6,196 nucleotides of DNA from JAHBXL01 sp038247555 (GTDB lineage: Bacteria; Planctomycetota; Phycisphaerae; Phycisphaerales; UBA1924), in NCBI GenBank assembly GCA_038247555.1, contig JBBRUT010000189.1:1-6196 (forward strand), given 5' to 3'. The notes below the pieces were generated by a model. The model ran no database searches. It had not been told where the DNA came from and saw only the letters and a program-made list of their open reading frames with translations. A program made the position numbers and the translations under genes. The stretch's first letter is position 1, and every line of letters begins with the position of its first letter. Below, in pieces: positions 1 to 5,485 of this stretch.

Positions 1-750
1 GAAGCCATACGTTCGTTCCGCGCAGAGCTGACATACCTGCGCGCGGTGGTGCGAACGCTGCGCGCCGCTGCGACCGAGACCCCGTTGACCGTCAAACTTC
101 CGAGCGCGACCAAGGCCGATGTTCAGCTGGCCGACGCAGGCAAGAAGCGGTCGGCGCGGAGCAGGAGCTTGGGGGGCAATGCGAGCGCCGCGCAGCACAA
201 GCCGTGCACGTATCTCGCGGCGTGGTGGCCGGAGATGAGCGAGCTGCTGCACGCGGTGCACGGGAAGGAAGTCGCGGTGCGGGCAGAGCTGTCGTGGACG
301 CTGCCGCCGCTGGGTATCCGGGCCGACCATCTCACACAGATCGTGCTGAACCTGATCGGCAACTCGGTGCACGCGATCCAGGAGCGCGTGGTCATCGGGA
401 CGGATGGGCCCAAGCACTGGCCCACGGTCGGCATCACTGCGCAGCTCAGCGAAGATGGAAGCGTGGTGCATCTTGCGGTGAGGGACAACGGGTTGGGCAT
501 GAGCGAAGAGGTGCAGGCGCGCGCTTGCGAGCCGCTGTTCACCACGCGTCGAGATGTCGGGGGCTCCGGGCTGGGCCTGGCAATGGTTCAGCGACTGACG
601 GCCGAGGCGGGCGGGCGGATGTCCCTGCGCTCGGAGCGAGGGGCCGGCACCACGGTCACGCTGGAGTTGCCCGTGAAGTTCAGCAGAGTGCTTGTGGCGG
701 TGTCGGCAACCGGCCGCAGCAACGTGATCGAGCCGGGCATGGAGAGCTGA
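1..750 (+). CDS. Sensor histidine kinase, C-terminal part (5' truncated by window edge)
   Basis: The frame is open from base 1 to a TGA at 748-750, giving 249 visible codons; the true start lies outside the window. The GTG at 46 is internal and not a credible start. The visible part is a GHKL/HATPase_c ATP-binding domain. Counting from the first codon, the N box is LNLIGNSVHAI with N117 and N121, the G1 box is DNGLGM (162-167), the F box is PLFTT (178-182) and the G2 box is GSGLGL (188-193). The spacing resembles NtrB-like kinases. Residues 1-24 look like the end of the dimerisation helix; the phospho-accepting histidine is not in view. A basic, Ser/Ala-rich stretch of about 50 residues (25-75) separates that helix from the ATPase domain, which is longer than usual. 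About 25 residues follow the last core strand (VTLELP) and match nothing I know. The expected role is ATP-dependent autophosphorylation and phosphotransfer to a response regulator, but no regulator gene is visible here. Confidence 0.9.
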   Translation, partial: EAIRSFRAELTYLRAVVRTLRAAATETPLTVKLPSATKADVQLADAGKKRSARSRSLGGNASAAQHKPCTYLAAWWPEMSELLHAVHGKEVAVRAELSWTLPPLGIRADHLTQIVLNLIGNSVHAIQERVVIGTDGPKHWPTVGITAQLSEDGSVVHLAVRDNGLGMSEEVQARACEPLFTTRRDVGGSGLGLAMVQRLTAEAGGRMSLRSERGAGTTVTLELPVKFSRVLVAVSATGRSNVIEPGMES

Positions 751-779
751 GAGGCGATGGCGGCTCGCAAAGCCTGTCG

Positions 780-794
780 CCCCCCCGGGGGGGG
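780..794. repeat. C7/G8 homopolymer palindrome
   Basis: Seven C residues (780-786) are followed directly by eight G residues (787-794), forming a perfect self-complementary block in the spacer after the histidine kinase. As RNA it could fold into a short GC hairpin. It lacks the T-tract of an intrinsic terminator. Runs of this length are prone to slippage in replication and in sequencing, so the exact copy number is the least reliable part of this spacer. Confidence 0.7.
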
Positions 795-889
795 TGCCGG
801 GCCACTGAACTTGCCCTCTTAACCCGCCGATAACCCTCATGCAGGCTGTCTTCCAGCCCCTCCCGCTCCAGAGGGACGCCGCCTGCTCC

Positions 890-893
890 GAGG
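890..893 (+). promoter_or_regulatory. Likely Shine-Dalgarno site (GAGG) for the HD-GYP-like gene
   Basis: GAGG lies 8 nt upstream of the ATG at 902. No comparable purine-rich site precedes the alternative ATG at 839, whose upstream bases are pyrimidine- and A-rich. This favours the shorter protein. A GAGGGA at 871-876 has no start codon at a useful distance. Confidence 0.5.
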
Positions 894-901
894 GCTTCTC
901 G

Positions 902-1987
902 ATGCGCACGAACATCAATCCCGCACACCTCCGAGCCCGGGCAGATGACCTGCTGGCGGTCAAGGCCCCGCTGTGGGGGCGATTGCCCCGCCGCGTGCCC
1001 CGCGGGGAGCAAGCGGTTCACCCGATTCGCGCGCACGGTCATGTGCGGGGCGGCCATTCTCCGGCTGACCTTGAATACGCCGCGGCGACGCGCGCCCAGC
1101 TTGCCGCAGGGTTGCGGGCCGTTCGCGGGCGAGTGCTCGATGGGCAAGGAATCTCGCGCGAACCCCTTGATGAGATCGTGGACACCCTGATCGATCTGGC
1201 CGCGCGCCACGCAGATTCGCTCCCTGCCATGGCCTTTGCCGACAACGGGGCGCCGACCGACCCGGCGACGGAGCACGCTGTCGCGACCGCGGCGCTCGCC
1301 GTCGCCGCATCGGTGGAACTGGGCTGGTCGCGCTGCGATGTGCGCGATGCCGCGCTCGTCGCGCTGCTGGCCAACTTTGGCATGGCCACGCTTGCCTTTG
1401 ATCCGTATTCCACGCCGCGGCCGCTGACCGAGATCGAGCTTGCGCGTGTTCGCCCGCACGGCGACATCTCCGCGGCGCTTGCCTCGCGCATTGAAGCCGT
1501 CCCCGACCGCGTGCTGCTGGCGATCACCCAGCACCACGAGCGTCCTGACGGCCGCGGCACGCCCCGGGCCCTGAAGCCGCCGGTGATTCATGACCTGGCG
1601 CTGCTGGTGGGTGCGTGCGATATTCTGGCCGCAACCGCCTCTCCCCGTGCCCACCGTCCGGCGATGCTTCCCCCCGCCGCGCTCATGCATACCGCGCAGC
1701 TGTCGCGAGAGGGCGCGGTCGATGAGGAGATGTGCAGCGCGCTCATCCGCGCCTGCGGCAAGTTCCCTCCCGGCTCGCACGTCCGGCTGTCGACCGGTGA
1801 TATCGGAGTTGTGGTCTCGCGACCGGGCAAGGCCGATCCGCACCGTCCGGTGGTGCGCGTCATGCCCTTCTGGGGCGCGGCCAGCTTCGCCGCCATCGGC
1901 AAGCCCGTGACCGTCGATCTTGGGGATGAGGCGCTTTCGAGTGTCACTGTGGTTGCGGCGATCGAAGTCGCCGAAACCGGGAACTAA
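902..1987 (+). CDS. Degenerate HD-GYP domain protein, predicted to lack phosphodiesterase activity
   Basis: The protein has 361 aa from the ATG at 902, or 382 aa from the ATG at 839; the Shine-Dalgarno favours 902. Numbering below uses the 382-aa form. HD-GYP proteins normally hydrolyse cyclic di-GMP with a two- or three-iron centre. Matching elements here are EH at 145-146 (first histidine), H207 in the RPHGD segment, the HHERPDGRG stretch at 232-240 and D261 in the ACDILAAT segment. The HDxGK motif is replaced by ANFGM (178-182), so both metal ligands and the lysine are gone, and GYP has become GTP (240-242). After the core, residues 309-342 (PPGSHVRLSTGDIGVVV onward) resemble the small beta extension often found C-terminal to HD-GYP domains. 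The first 140 residues are not recognised. I infer a regulatory or ligand-binding role rather than catalysis. No signal peptide or membrane segment is seen. The gene converges with the NIF3-family gene, with 21 bp between the stops. Confidence 0.82.
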   Translation: MRTNINPAHLRARADDLLAVKAPLWGRLPRRVPRGEQAVHPIRAHGHVRGGHSPADLEYAAATRAQLAAGLRAVRGRVLDGQGISREPLDEIVDTLIDLAARHADSLPAMAFADNGAPTDPATEHAVATAALAVAASVELGWSRCDVRDAALVALLANFGMATLAFDPYSTPRPLTEIELARVRPHGDISAALASRIEAVPDRVLLAITQHHERPDGRGTPRALKPPVIHDLALLVGACDILAATASPRAHRPAMLPPAALMHTAQLSREGAVDEEMCSALIRACGKFPPGSHVRLSTGDIGVVVSRPGKADPHRPVVRVMPFWGAASFAAIGKPVTVDLGDEALSSVTVVAAIEVAETGN

Positions 1988-2008
1988 CGGCGAGGCACTC
2001 TGCACCGT

Positions 2009-3145
2009 CTATTGCGAGATCCAAGGCTCGTGGTCTTCAACACTTACCTGTACCTGCGCCCCGCCGAGTTCTTTGCTCAGCCGGGGTGCCAGCAGCTTCA
2101 GGTACGGGCGCTCGGTCTGGGTGTGACCGGCGAGCATCACGCTCATGCCGTTGGCGGTCGCCGCGCGGATCTCGTGGTGCTTCATTTCGCCCGTTACGAA
2201 CAGCTGGCAGCCGGCGTGGATCGCCAGCGGAAGCAGTGAGCCGCCCGCGCCGGGGCAGACGCCGATGCGTTTGATGGGCTCGTTATTCGTCGGGCCGATC
2301 TGTACGGAGCTCACGCCCAGATGCGCCTTGAGGCGCGCCGCGAGTTCATCGAGCGTCGCGACATGGTCAAGCGTGATGCGCCGCCCCGCCCCCGCGCCGC
2401 GGCCGGGCTGGGCGACAAGCTCATACACATCGATTGCCGGTTCTTCATACGGATGGAAACGCCGCAACGTCTCCAGCACGAGCGCCAGCGCACGCCTGGC
2501 GCACACCATCTCGAGCCGTTCCTCGTGAACAGTTTGCAGTTGCCCCGCCTGACCGGAGGAGGGCGTGCTTCCCTCGCCGCCAAAGAATGTCCCGTGCCCC
2601 GATGCGCTAAATGAGCAGACCTCGTAGTTGCCGATGATCCCCGCGCCGGCCGTCGCCATCGTCTTGCGAAGGTCGTCGACTTTCTCCTTGGGCACGAACG
2701 TGACCACCTTGAGTTCCTGCGTCTGGGGCAACGAGGCGTGCGATCGCAGGGCGCGCCGGTCGCCCCCGCCGCCGGCATCCTTCGGGCCAAGCAGGCCCTC
2801 CGCCAACCAGTCGGTCATGCCGCCGGGCGCGGCGTCGAGCGCCGTGTGCGGCGAGTACACGGCGATCCCCGCGCCCAGCAGCTTGAGGGCTACGCGTCCC
2901 GCCTCGCTGTCGCAGGTGATGTGCTTCATCGCCTCGAAGATCGGGGGGTGATACGCTACCACGGCGCCGCATTTCAGCCGCGCTGCCTCCGCCGCGACCG
3001 CCTCTGTGAGGTCGATCGTGAGAAGGACCGGGCCCGCGAGGGTCCATTCGCGCGAGCCCATCAGCAGTCCGACGTTGTCCCAATCTTCGGCGAGTTGCAC
3101 GGGCGCGATGCGCTCCATCGCGGCGACTAAATCGGTGATCTTCAT
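2009..3145 (-). CDS. NIF3/YqfO-family dinuclear metal-centre protein with PII-like insert
   Basis: The protein has 378 aa from the ATG whose codon occupies 3143-3145; an ATG 33 bp upstream (3178) would add 11 basic residues. The family typically begins MKI.DL..AME.IAP, as here, so the inner start is chosen; a GAGGGG (3157-3162 on the complement) precedes it by 11 nt. NIF3-family proteins bind two metal ions. Some are annotated as GTP cyclohydrolase I type 2, but their physiological role is unsettled. Visible motifs are WDNVGLLMG near residues 22-30, YHPPIF (65-70, H66 a likely ligand), SPHTALD (D104), TGEMKHHE (318-325) and GHTQTER (H341 and E345 likely ligands). Between the two halves, residues about 145-244 form the PII/CutA-like domain of long family members, including GNYEVCSFS and its closing HPYEEPAIDVYEL. 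A Gly-rich stretch (about 124-128) precedes the insert. It is the last gene of the probable mrp operon. Confidence 0.93.
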   Translation of the reverse strand: MKITDLVAAMERIAPVQLAEDWDNVGLLMGSREWTLAGPVLLTIDLTEAVAAEAARLKCGAVVAYHPPIFEAMKHITCDSEAGRVALKLLGAGIAVYSPHTALDAAPGGMTDWLAEGLLGPKDAGGGGDRRALRSHASLPQTQELKVVTFVPKEKVDDLRKTMATAGAGIIGNYEVCSFSASGHGTFFGGEGSTPSSGQAGQLQTVHEERLEMVCARRALALVLETLRRFHPYEEPAIDVYELVAQPGRGAGAGRRITLDHVATLDELAARLKAHLGVSSVQIGPTNNEPIKRIGVCPGAGGSLLPLAIHAGCQLFVTGEMKHHEIRAATANGMSVMLAGHTQTERPYLKLLAPRLSKELGGAQVQVSVEDHEPWISQ

Positions 3146-3190
3146 CGCGAATCGTACCCCTCGCGGCCGGGGCTTCATGTTCCTGCCGGC

Positions 3191-4084
3191 TCACTGCGCC
3201 AGGGGTCGAATATGGCTGAGAACGGACGCCGCGTCGAGCCACTCGCGGGTATCGAGTTCGGCGTATATGCCGCGGTCGTGGTCGGAGTTCAGCACAACGG
3301 CGTTCTCCCCCAGGGCCATCGCGCCGGATTCCGCCTTCTCGTGGCCGAGCAGGAAGAGCGAGATGCCCCATCGCTCCGCCAGAGCGGTCAACTGCTCCTG
3401 CGTCTGGTTTCGGCCCCAGACCAGGAAGTGAGCTGAGCCGGTGCGGGCGAGGTAATCGTCATCCGCGAGCTCGCGCTCGAGGATCGATGCATCGAACCGG
3501 TCCATCCGTTCCGGGCCGGGCAAGGAGTGCGAGCAGAGCAGGTCTCCACCGCCGTGCGCCATCCGCAGCGCGATCGGCATCGATCGGATGAACCCGCGTA
3601 CGGACGCGCGCACCGCCGGCGCATCACCGTGGAAAGCGAACTCCAGGGCCTCATCAAACGCCGCGACGAAGCGGATACCGTCCTTGGCGACCTCCGACCC
3701 TGTCAGTTGTGCAAGCTCGTGGTTGGCCAGCAGCACGTGTACATGCTCGGGGAACGTCGCCTTGAGCGCGCTAACCCGTGCCAGCACGCGGTACGAAAAG
3801 TCCATCCCGTTCACCAGGCGATCGGAGTGGATCAACTCGTGCAGTGTCAGGTGGCGATGCGCGGCGGGGTCCATTGATTCAAACCCCGCTGCGCGGACCA
3901 GCCTCGCCAGGTGCAGCGGATTGTCATGCAGGTCGCCGGTTGCGATCAACTGCCCGGGCTGCGTGACGTGATCGATCGAGCCATGTCGGCACGCCGCGGC
4001 GAGGTTGGCCCGCGTGCCGGTTTGCAGCGCGTTGATCACTGTTTGCGGGCTGCGTAGATCGAGTTGTTCAATCGCTGGCAGCAT
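3191..4084 (-). CDS. Calcineurin-like metallophosphoesterase with altered core motifs
   Basis: The protein has 297 aa. Its ATG (4082-4084 on the complement) overlaps the mrp stop as TGATG and has no Shine-Dalgarno of its own, which points to translational coupling. The order of motifs fits PPP-type phosphoesterases: GDLHDN (50-55), ANHE (120-123, usually GNHE), CSHS (184-187) and LGHE (246-249), the last three supplying the usual asparagine and histidine ligands. The second motif, normally GDxxDRG with a bridging aspartate, is not present in standard form; the corresponding region reads LHELIHSDRLVNG (81-93), so E83 or D88 may substitute. The N-terminal 45 residues precede the core and look like a helical lead-in. 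There is no signal peptide, so it is probably cytoplasmic. The substrate (phosphoprotein, nucleotide or other) cannot be read from the sequence. A 45-bp gap separates it from the NIF3-family gene downstream. Confidence 0.85.
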   Translation of the reverse strand: MLPAIEQLDLRSPQTVINALQTGTRANLAAACRHGSIDHVTQPGQLIATGDLHDNPLHLARLVRAAGFESMDPAAHRHLTLHELIHSDRLVNGMDFSYRVLARVSALKATFPEHVHVLLANHELAQLTGSEVAKDGIRFVAAFDEALEFAFHGDAPAVRASVRGFIRSMPIALRMAHGGGDLLCSHSLPGPERMDRFDASILERELADDDYLARTGSAHFLVWGRNQTQEQLTALAERWGISLFLLGHEKAESGAMALGENAVVLNSDHDRGIYAELDTREWLDAASVLSHIRPLAQ

Positions 4085-4086
4085 CA
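4082..4086 (-). promoter_or_regulatory. TGATG stop/start overlap (translational coupling site)
   Basis: On the complement, the TGA stop of mrp (4086-4084) shares its A with the ATG of the metallophosphoesterase gene (4084-4082). No Shine-Dalgarno-like sequence lies in the 20 bases upstream, so re-initiation by ribosomes finishing mrp is the likely way the second gene is translated. Confidence 0.75.
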
Positions 4087-5256
4087 GGAGATCGTCAGCG
4101 TCGGCTGCGTGTGCCCCTGCCGCATCGACGCCAGCGCCACCTGGTTCTCCACGTTCTGGACCATGGCATTGAGGTGCTGGGCAAGCTGGATGCCCGCGGC
4201 CGAGTTGTCCGTGAAGTTCGCCGTCGGCTCGCCCCGGTCGCTGTTCTCCCGGAGCGACATCGTGATCGGTACCGCCCCCAGGAACGGCACGCCGAGTCGC
4301 TGTGCCATCATCTGCGCCCCGCCGCGGCCGAAGATGTCGTACTCCTTGCCATCATCGCCCACGAACCAGGACATGTTCTCGACAACGCCCAGGACCTCCA
4401 CGCCCAGCTGCTGGAACATCTTCGCCGCGCGAACCGCATCATCCTGTGCCACCTTCTGCGGAGTGCACACGATCACCGCGCCCGTCAGCTTGAGCATCTG
4501 TGCCATGGTCAGCGCTACATCGCCCGTCCCCGGCGGCAGATCGATCACCAGGTAATCGACCTCGCCCCAATCAGTCTGCTCGATGAGCTGCTTGAAAGCC
4601 GCGTGCGCCATCGGCCCGCGCCAGATGAGCGGCTTATCCGCATCGACCAGCTTCCCGATGGTCATCGCCCGGACGTTGTGCACCAGGAACGGCTCGATCA
4701 TCTTGCCGCGGACCACCGTGTCGAGCGCACCGAGCCCGAGCATGGTCGGCAGCGAGGGGCCGTAGATGTCGCCATCCATCAATCCGACCGCGTGCCCCTT
4801 GCGAGCAAGGCCGATGGCCAGGGTCACGGCGATGCTGCTCTTGCCCACGCCGCCCTTGCCCGCGCCGACGGCGATGATGTGCTTGGCGCGAAGTGTGCCC
4901 GCAGGCGCTGGAGCGCCCCCTCCCGGCGCTGTCCCCGAACCTCGGGCTGGACCGGCAGCGGCGGGTGCCTGTTCTGCCTTGAAGGGCGCATCGGGCAGAT
5001 CGTCGGTCATCTCGATGTGTACATCGCTCAGCGCTACTTCCGCCTGCTTGGCGTGCAGCCGCACGGCCGCGGCGATCTGCTGCTGCATTCCGCGACGCTG
5101 ATCATCATGCAGCCCGCCGGCGCGAATGCGGATGCTCGCGTAGCCATCGCAGTAGGAAATCTTTCCGATCGCACCCGATGAGACAATGTCCTCGCCGGTC
5201 CGCGGATGGGCGATCCGGGCGAGGGCGGCTTTGATGGTGTCCTTGTCGACGTTCAT
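4084..5256 (-). CDS. mrp: Mrp/NBP35-family P-loop ATPase (Fe-S carrier type) with N-terminal MIP18/DUF59 domain
   Basis: The protein has 390 aa from the ATG at 5254-5256. The frame stays open 62 codons further upstream, but that part is Pro/Gly/Ser-rich and reads through a C-rich leader, whereas MNVDKDTIKAAL begins a typical MIP18/DUF59 domain (about 1-85). An Ala/Pro/Gly linker (about 93-120) leads to the ATPase. Motifs are the deviant Walker A GKGGVGKSS (133-141), DGDIYGPSLP (161-170), WRGPM (212-216), and VIDLPPGTGD (237-246). Mrp/ApbC/Nbp35 proteins bind and transfer Fe-S clusters through a C-terminal CxxC after an ENMS motif. Here ENMSWFVGDDG (293-303) has Gly-Asp-Asp-Gly at that place, and only two cysteines (C36 and C264) exist in the whole protein. 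Shine-Dalgarno is weak. It is the first gene of the probable operon and is followed with a 1-nt overlap by the metallophosphoesterase. Confidence 0.94.
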   Translation of the reverse strand: MNVDKDTIKAALARIAHPRTGEDIVSSGAIGKISYCDGYASIRIRAGGLHDDQRRGMQQQIAAAVRLHAKQAEVALSDVHIEMTDDLPDAPFKAEQAPAAAGPARGSGTAPGGGAPAPAGTLRAKHIIAVGAGKGGVGKSSIAVTLAIGLARKGHAVGLMDGDIYGPSLPTMLGLGALDTVVRGKMIEPFLVHNVRAMTIGKLVDADKPLIWRGPMAHAAFKQLIEQTDWGEVDYLVIDLPPGTGDVALTMAQMLKLTGAVIVCTPQKVAQDDAVRAAKMFQQLGVEVLGVVENMSWFVGDDGKEYDIFGRGGAQMMAQRLGVPFLGAVPITMSLRENSDRGEPTANFTDNSAAGIQLAQHLNAMVQNVENQVALASMRQGHTQPTLTIS

Positions 5257-5277
5257 GGTGTGTCCGGGTGACGCTGT

Positions 5278-5365
5278 GGGGGCTTTATGGGGGGAAGTCG
5301 GGGGCGGAAAGGCCTGAGGGCGTGAGTTGGTGGGGGCAGGGGGGTAGTTGGGGAACTGGCAGGGG
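5278..5365 (+). repeat. Cluster of eight G-runs (potential G-quadruplexes)
   Basis: Runs of G lie at 5278-5282, 5289-5294, 5300-5304, 5318-5320, 5332-5336, 5339-5344, 5350-5353 and 5362-5365. The last four are separated by 2, 5 and 8 nt and come close to the standard four-tract quadruplex pattern. The first three are separated by 6 and 5 nt, with the fourth 13 nt away. On the complement this is a C-rich leader immediately upstream of mrp. Confidence 0.65.
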
Positions 5366-5423
5366 CGTCCGGTGCCGGCAATACCACCGCCACTGGGCCG
5401 TTTCGCTTCCGGCTGCGAACCTT

Positions 5424-5439
5424 GGCTCCCCGCGGAGCC
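5424..5439. repeat. Short perfect inverted repeat (6-bp arms, 4-nt loop)
   Basis: GGCTCC (5424-5429) and GGAGCC (5434-5439) flank CCGC. The element sits about 46 bp upstream of the ATG at 5486. It could be an operator half-site pair or a small leader hairpin; in GC-rich DNA such a repeat also arises by chance. Confidence 0.35.
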
Positions 5440-5471
5440 CACTGGCGACGATAGGTGATTGAACCGCGATC

Positions 5472-5477
5472 AGGGAG
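5472..5477 (+). promoter_or_regulatory. Shine-Dalgarno site AGGGAG for the exported-protein gene
   Basis: AGGGAG ends 8 nt before the ATG at 5486. It is the clearest ribosome binding site in the window. It fixes the start together with an in-frame TGA at 5456-5458, since no other start codon lies between them. Confidence 0.75.
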
Positions 5478-5485
5478 TCTGGATT

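Larger units (their letters stand above)
751..901. other. Intergenic spacer between histidine kinase and HD-GYP-like gene
   Basis: This spacer separates two genes on the same strand. It holds a C7/G8 palindrome, listed separately. An in-frame TGA at 806-808 limits how far the next gene can extend upstream, and an alternative ATG lies at 839. I see no T-run after the palindrome, so it does not look like a standard intrinsic terminator, and I see no convincing -35/-10 pair. Whether the two genes share a transcript cannot be decided from the sequence. Confidence 0.6.
5257..5485. promoter_or_regulatory. Divergent intergenic region between mrp and the exported-protein gene
   Basis: These 229 bp must hold the promoters for both divergent transcription units unless one starts further away. 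The mrp-proximal half is strongly G-rich on the + strand and so C-rich in the mrp leader. The half next to the exported-protein gene has a more mixed composition and contains a hairpin. I could not identify a convincing sigma-70 -35/-10 pair in either direction. Confidence 0.6.

Noticed and set aside
204..833. Overlapping + strand open frame (209 codons) within the kinase gene
   Set aside because: It is a frame-shifted shadow of the kinase frame, rich in Arg, Gly and Ala and without motifs.
839..901. 21-codon upstream extension of the HD-GYP-like gene from ATG 839
   Set aside because: It has no Shine-Dalgarno and no recognisable content, whereas ATG 902 has GAGG at a good distance. The longer start cannot be fully excluded.
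1968..1993. Hairpin TCGCCG / CGGCGA across the convergent gene ends
   Set aside because: The stem is only 6 bp with a 14-nt loop, overlaps the end of the coding region and has no T-run, so I do not call it a terminator.
680..2005. Long open frame (441 codons) on the - strand opposite the HD-GYP-like gene
   Set aside because: Its translation is Arg/Gly-rich without recognisable motifs, and the + strand frame carries clear HD-GYP elements. It is the usual antisense shadow in GC-rich DNA.
4111..5181. Long open frame (356 codons) on the + strand opposite mrp
   Set aside because: The translation is rich in Arg, His and Leu with no domain signature, while the opposite strand encodes an unmistakable Mrp ATPase.
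5257..5442. 62-codon N-terminal extension of mrp
   Set aside because: It is Pro/Gly/Ser-rich, translates the C-rich complement of the G-run cluster, and precedes a standard MIP18/DUF59 beginning, so it is more likely untranslated leader.
5422..5455. Possible sigma-70 promoter (TTGGCT and GATAGG) before the exported-protein gene
   Set aside because: The spacer would be 22 nt and the -10 match is poor.
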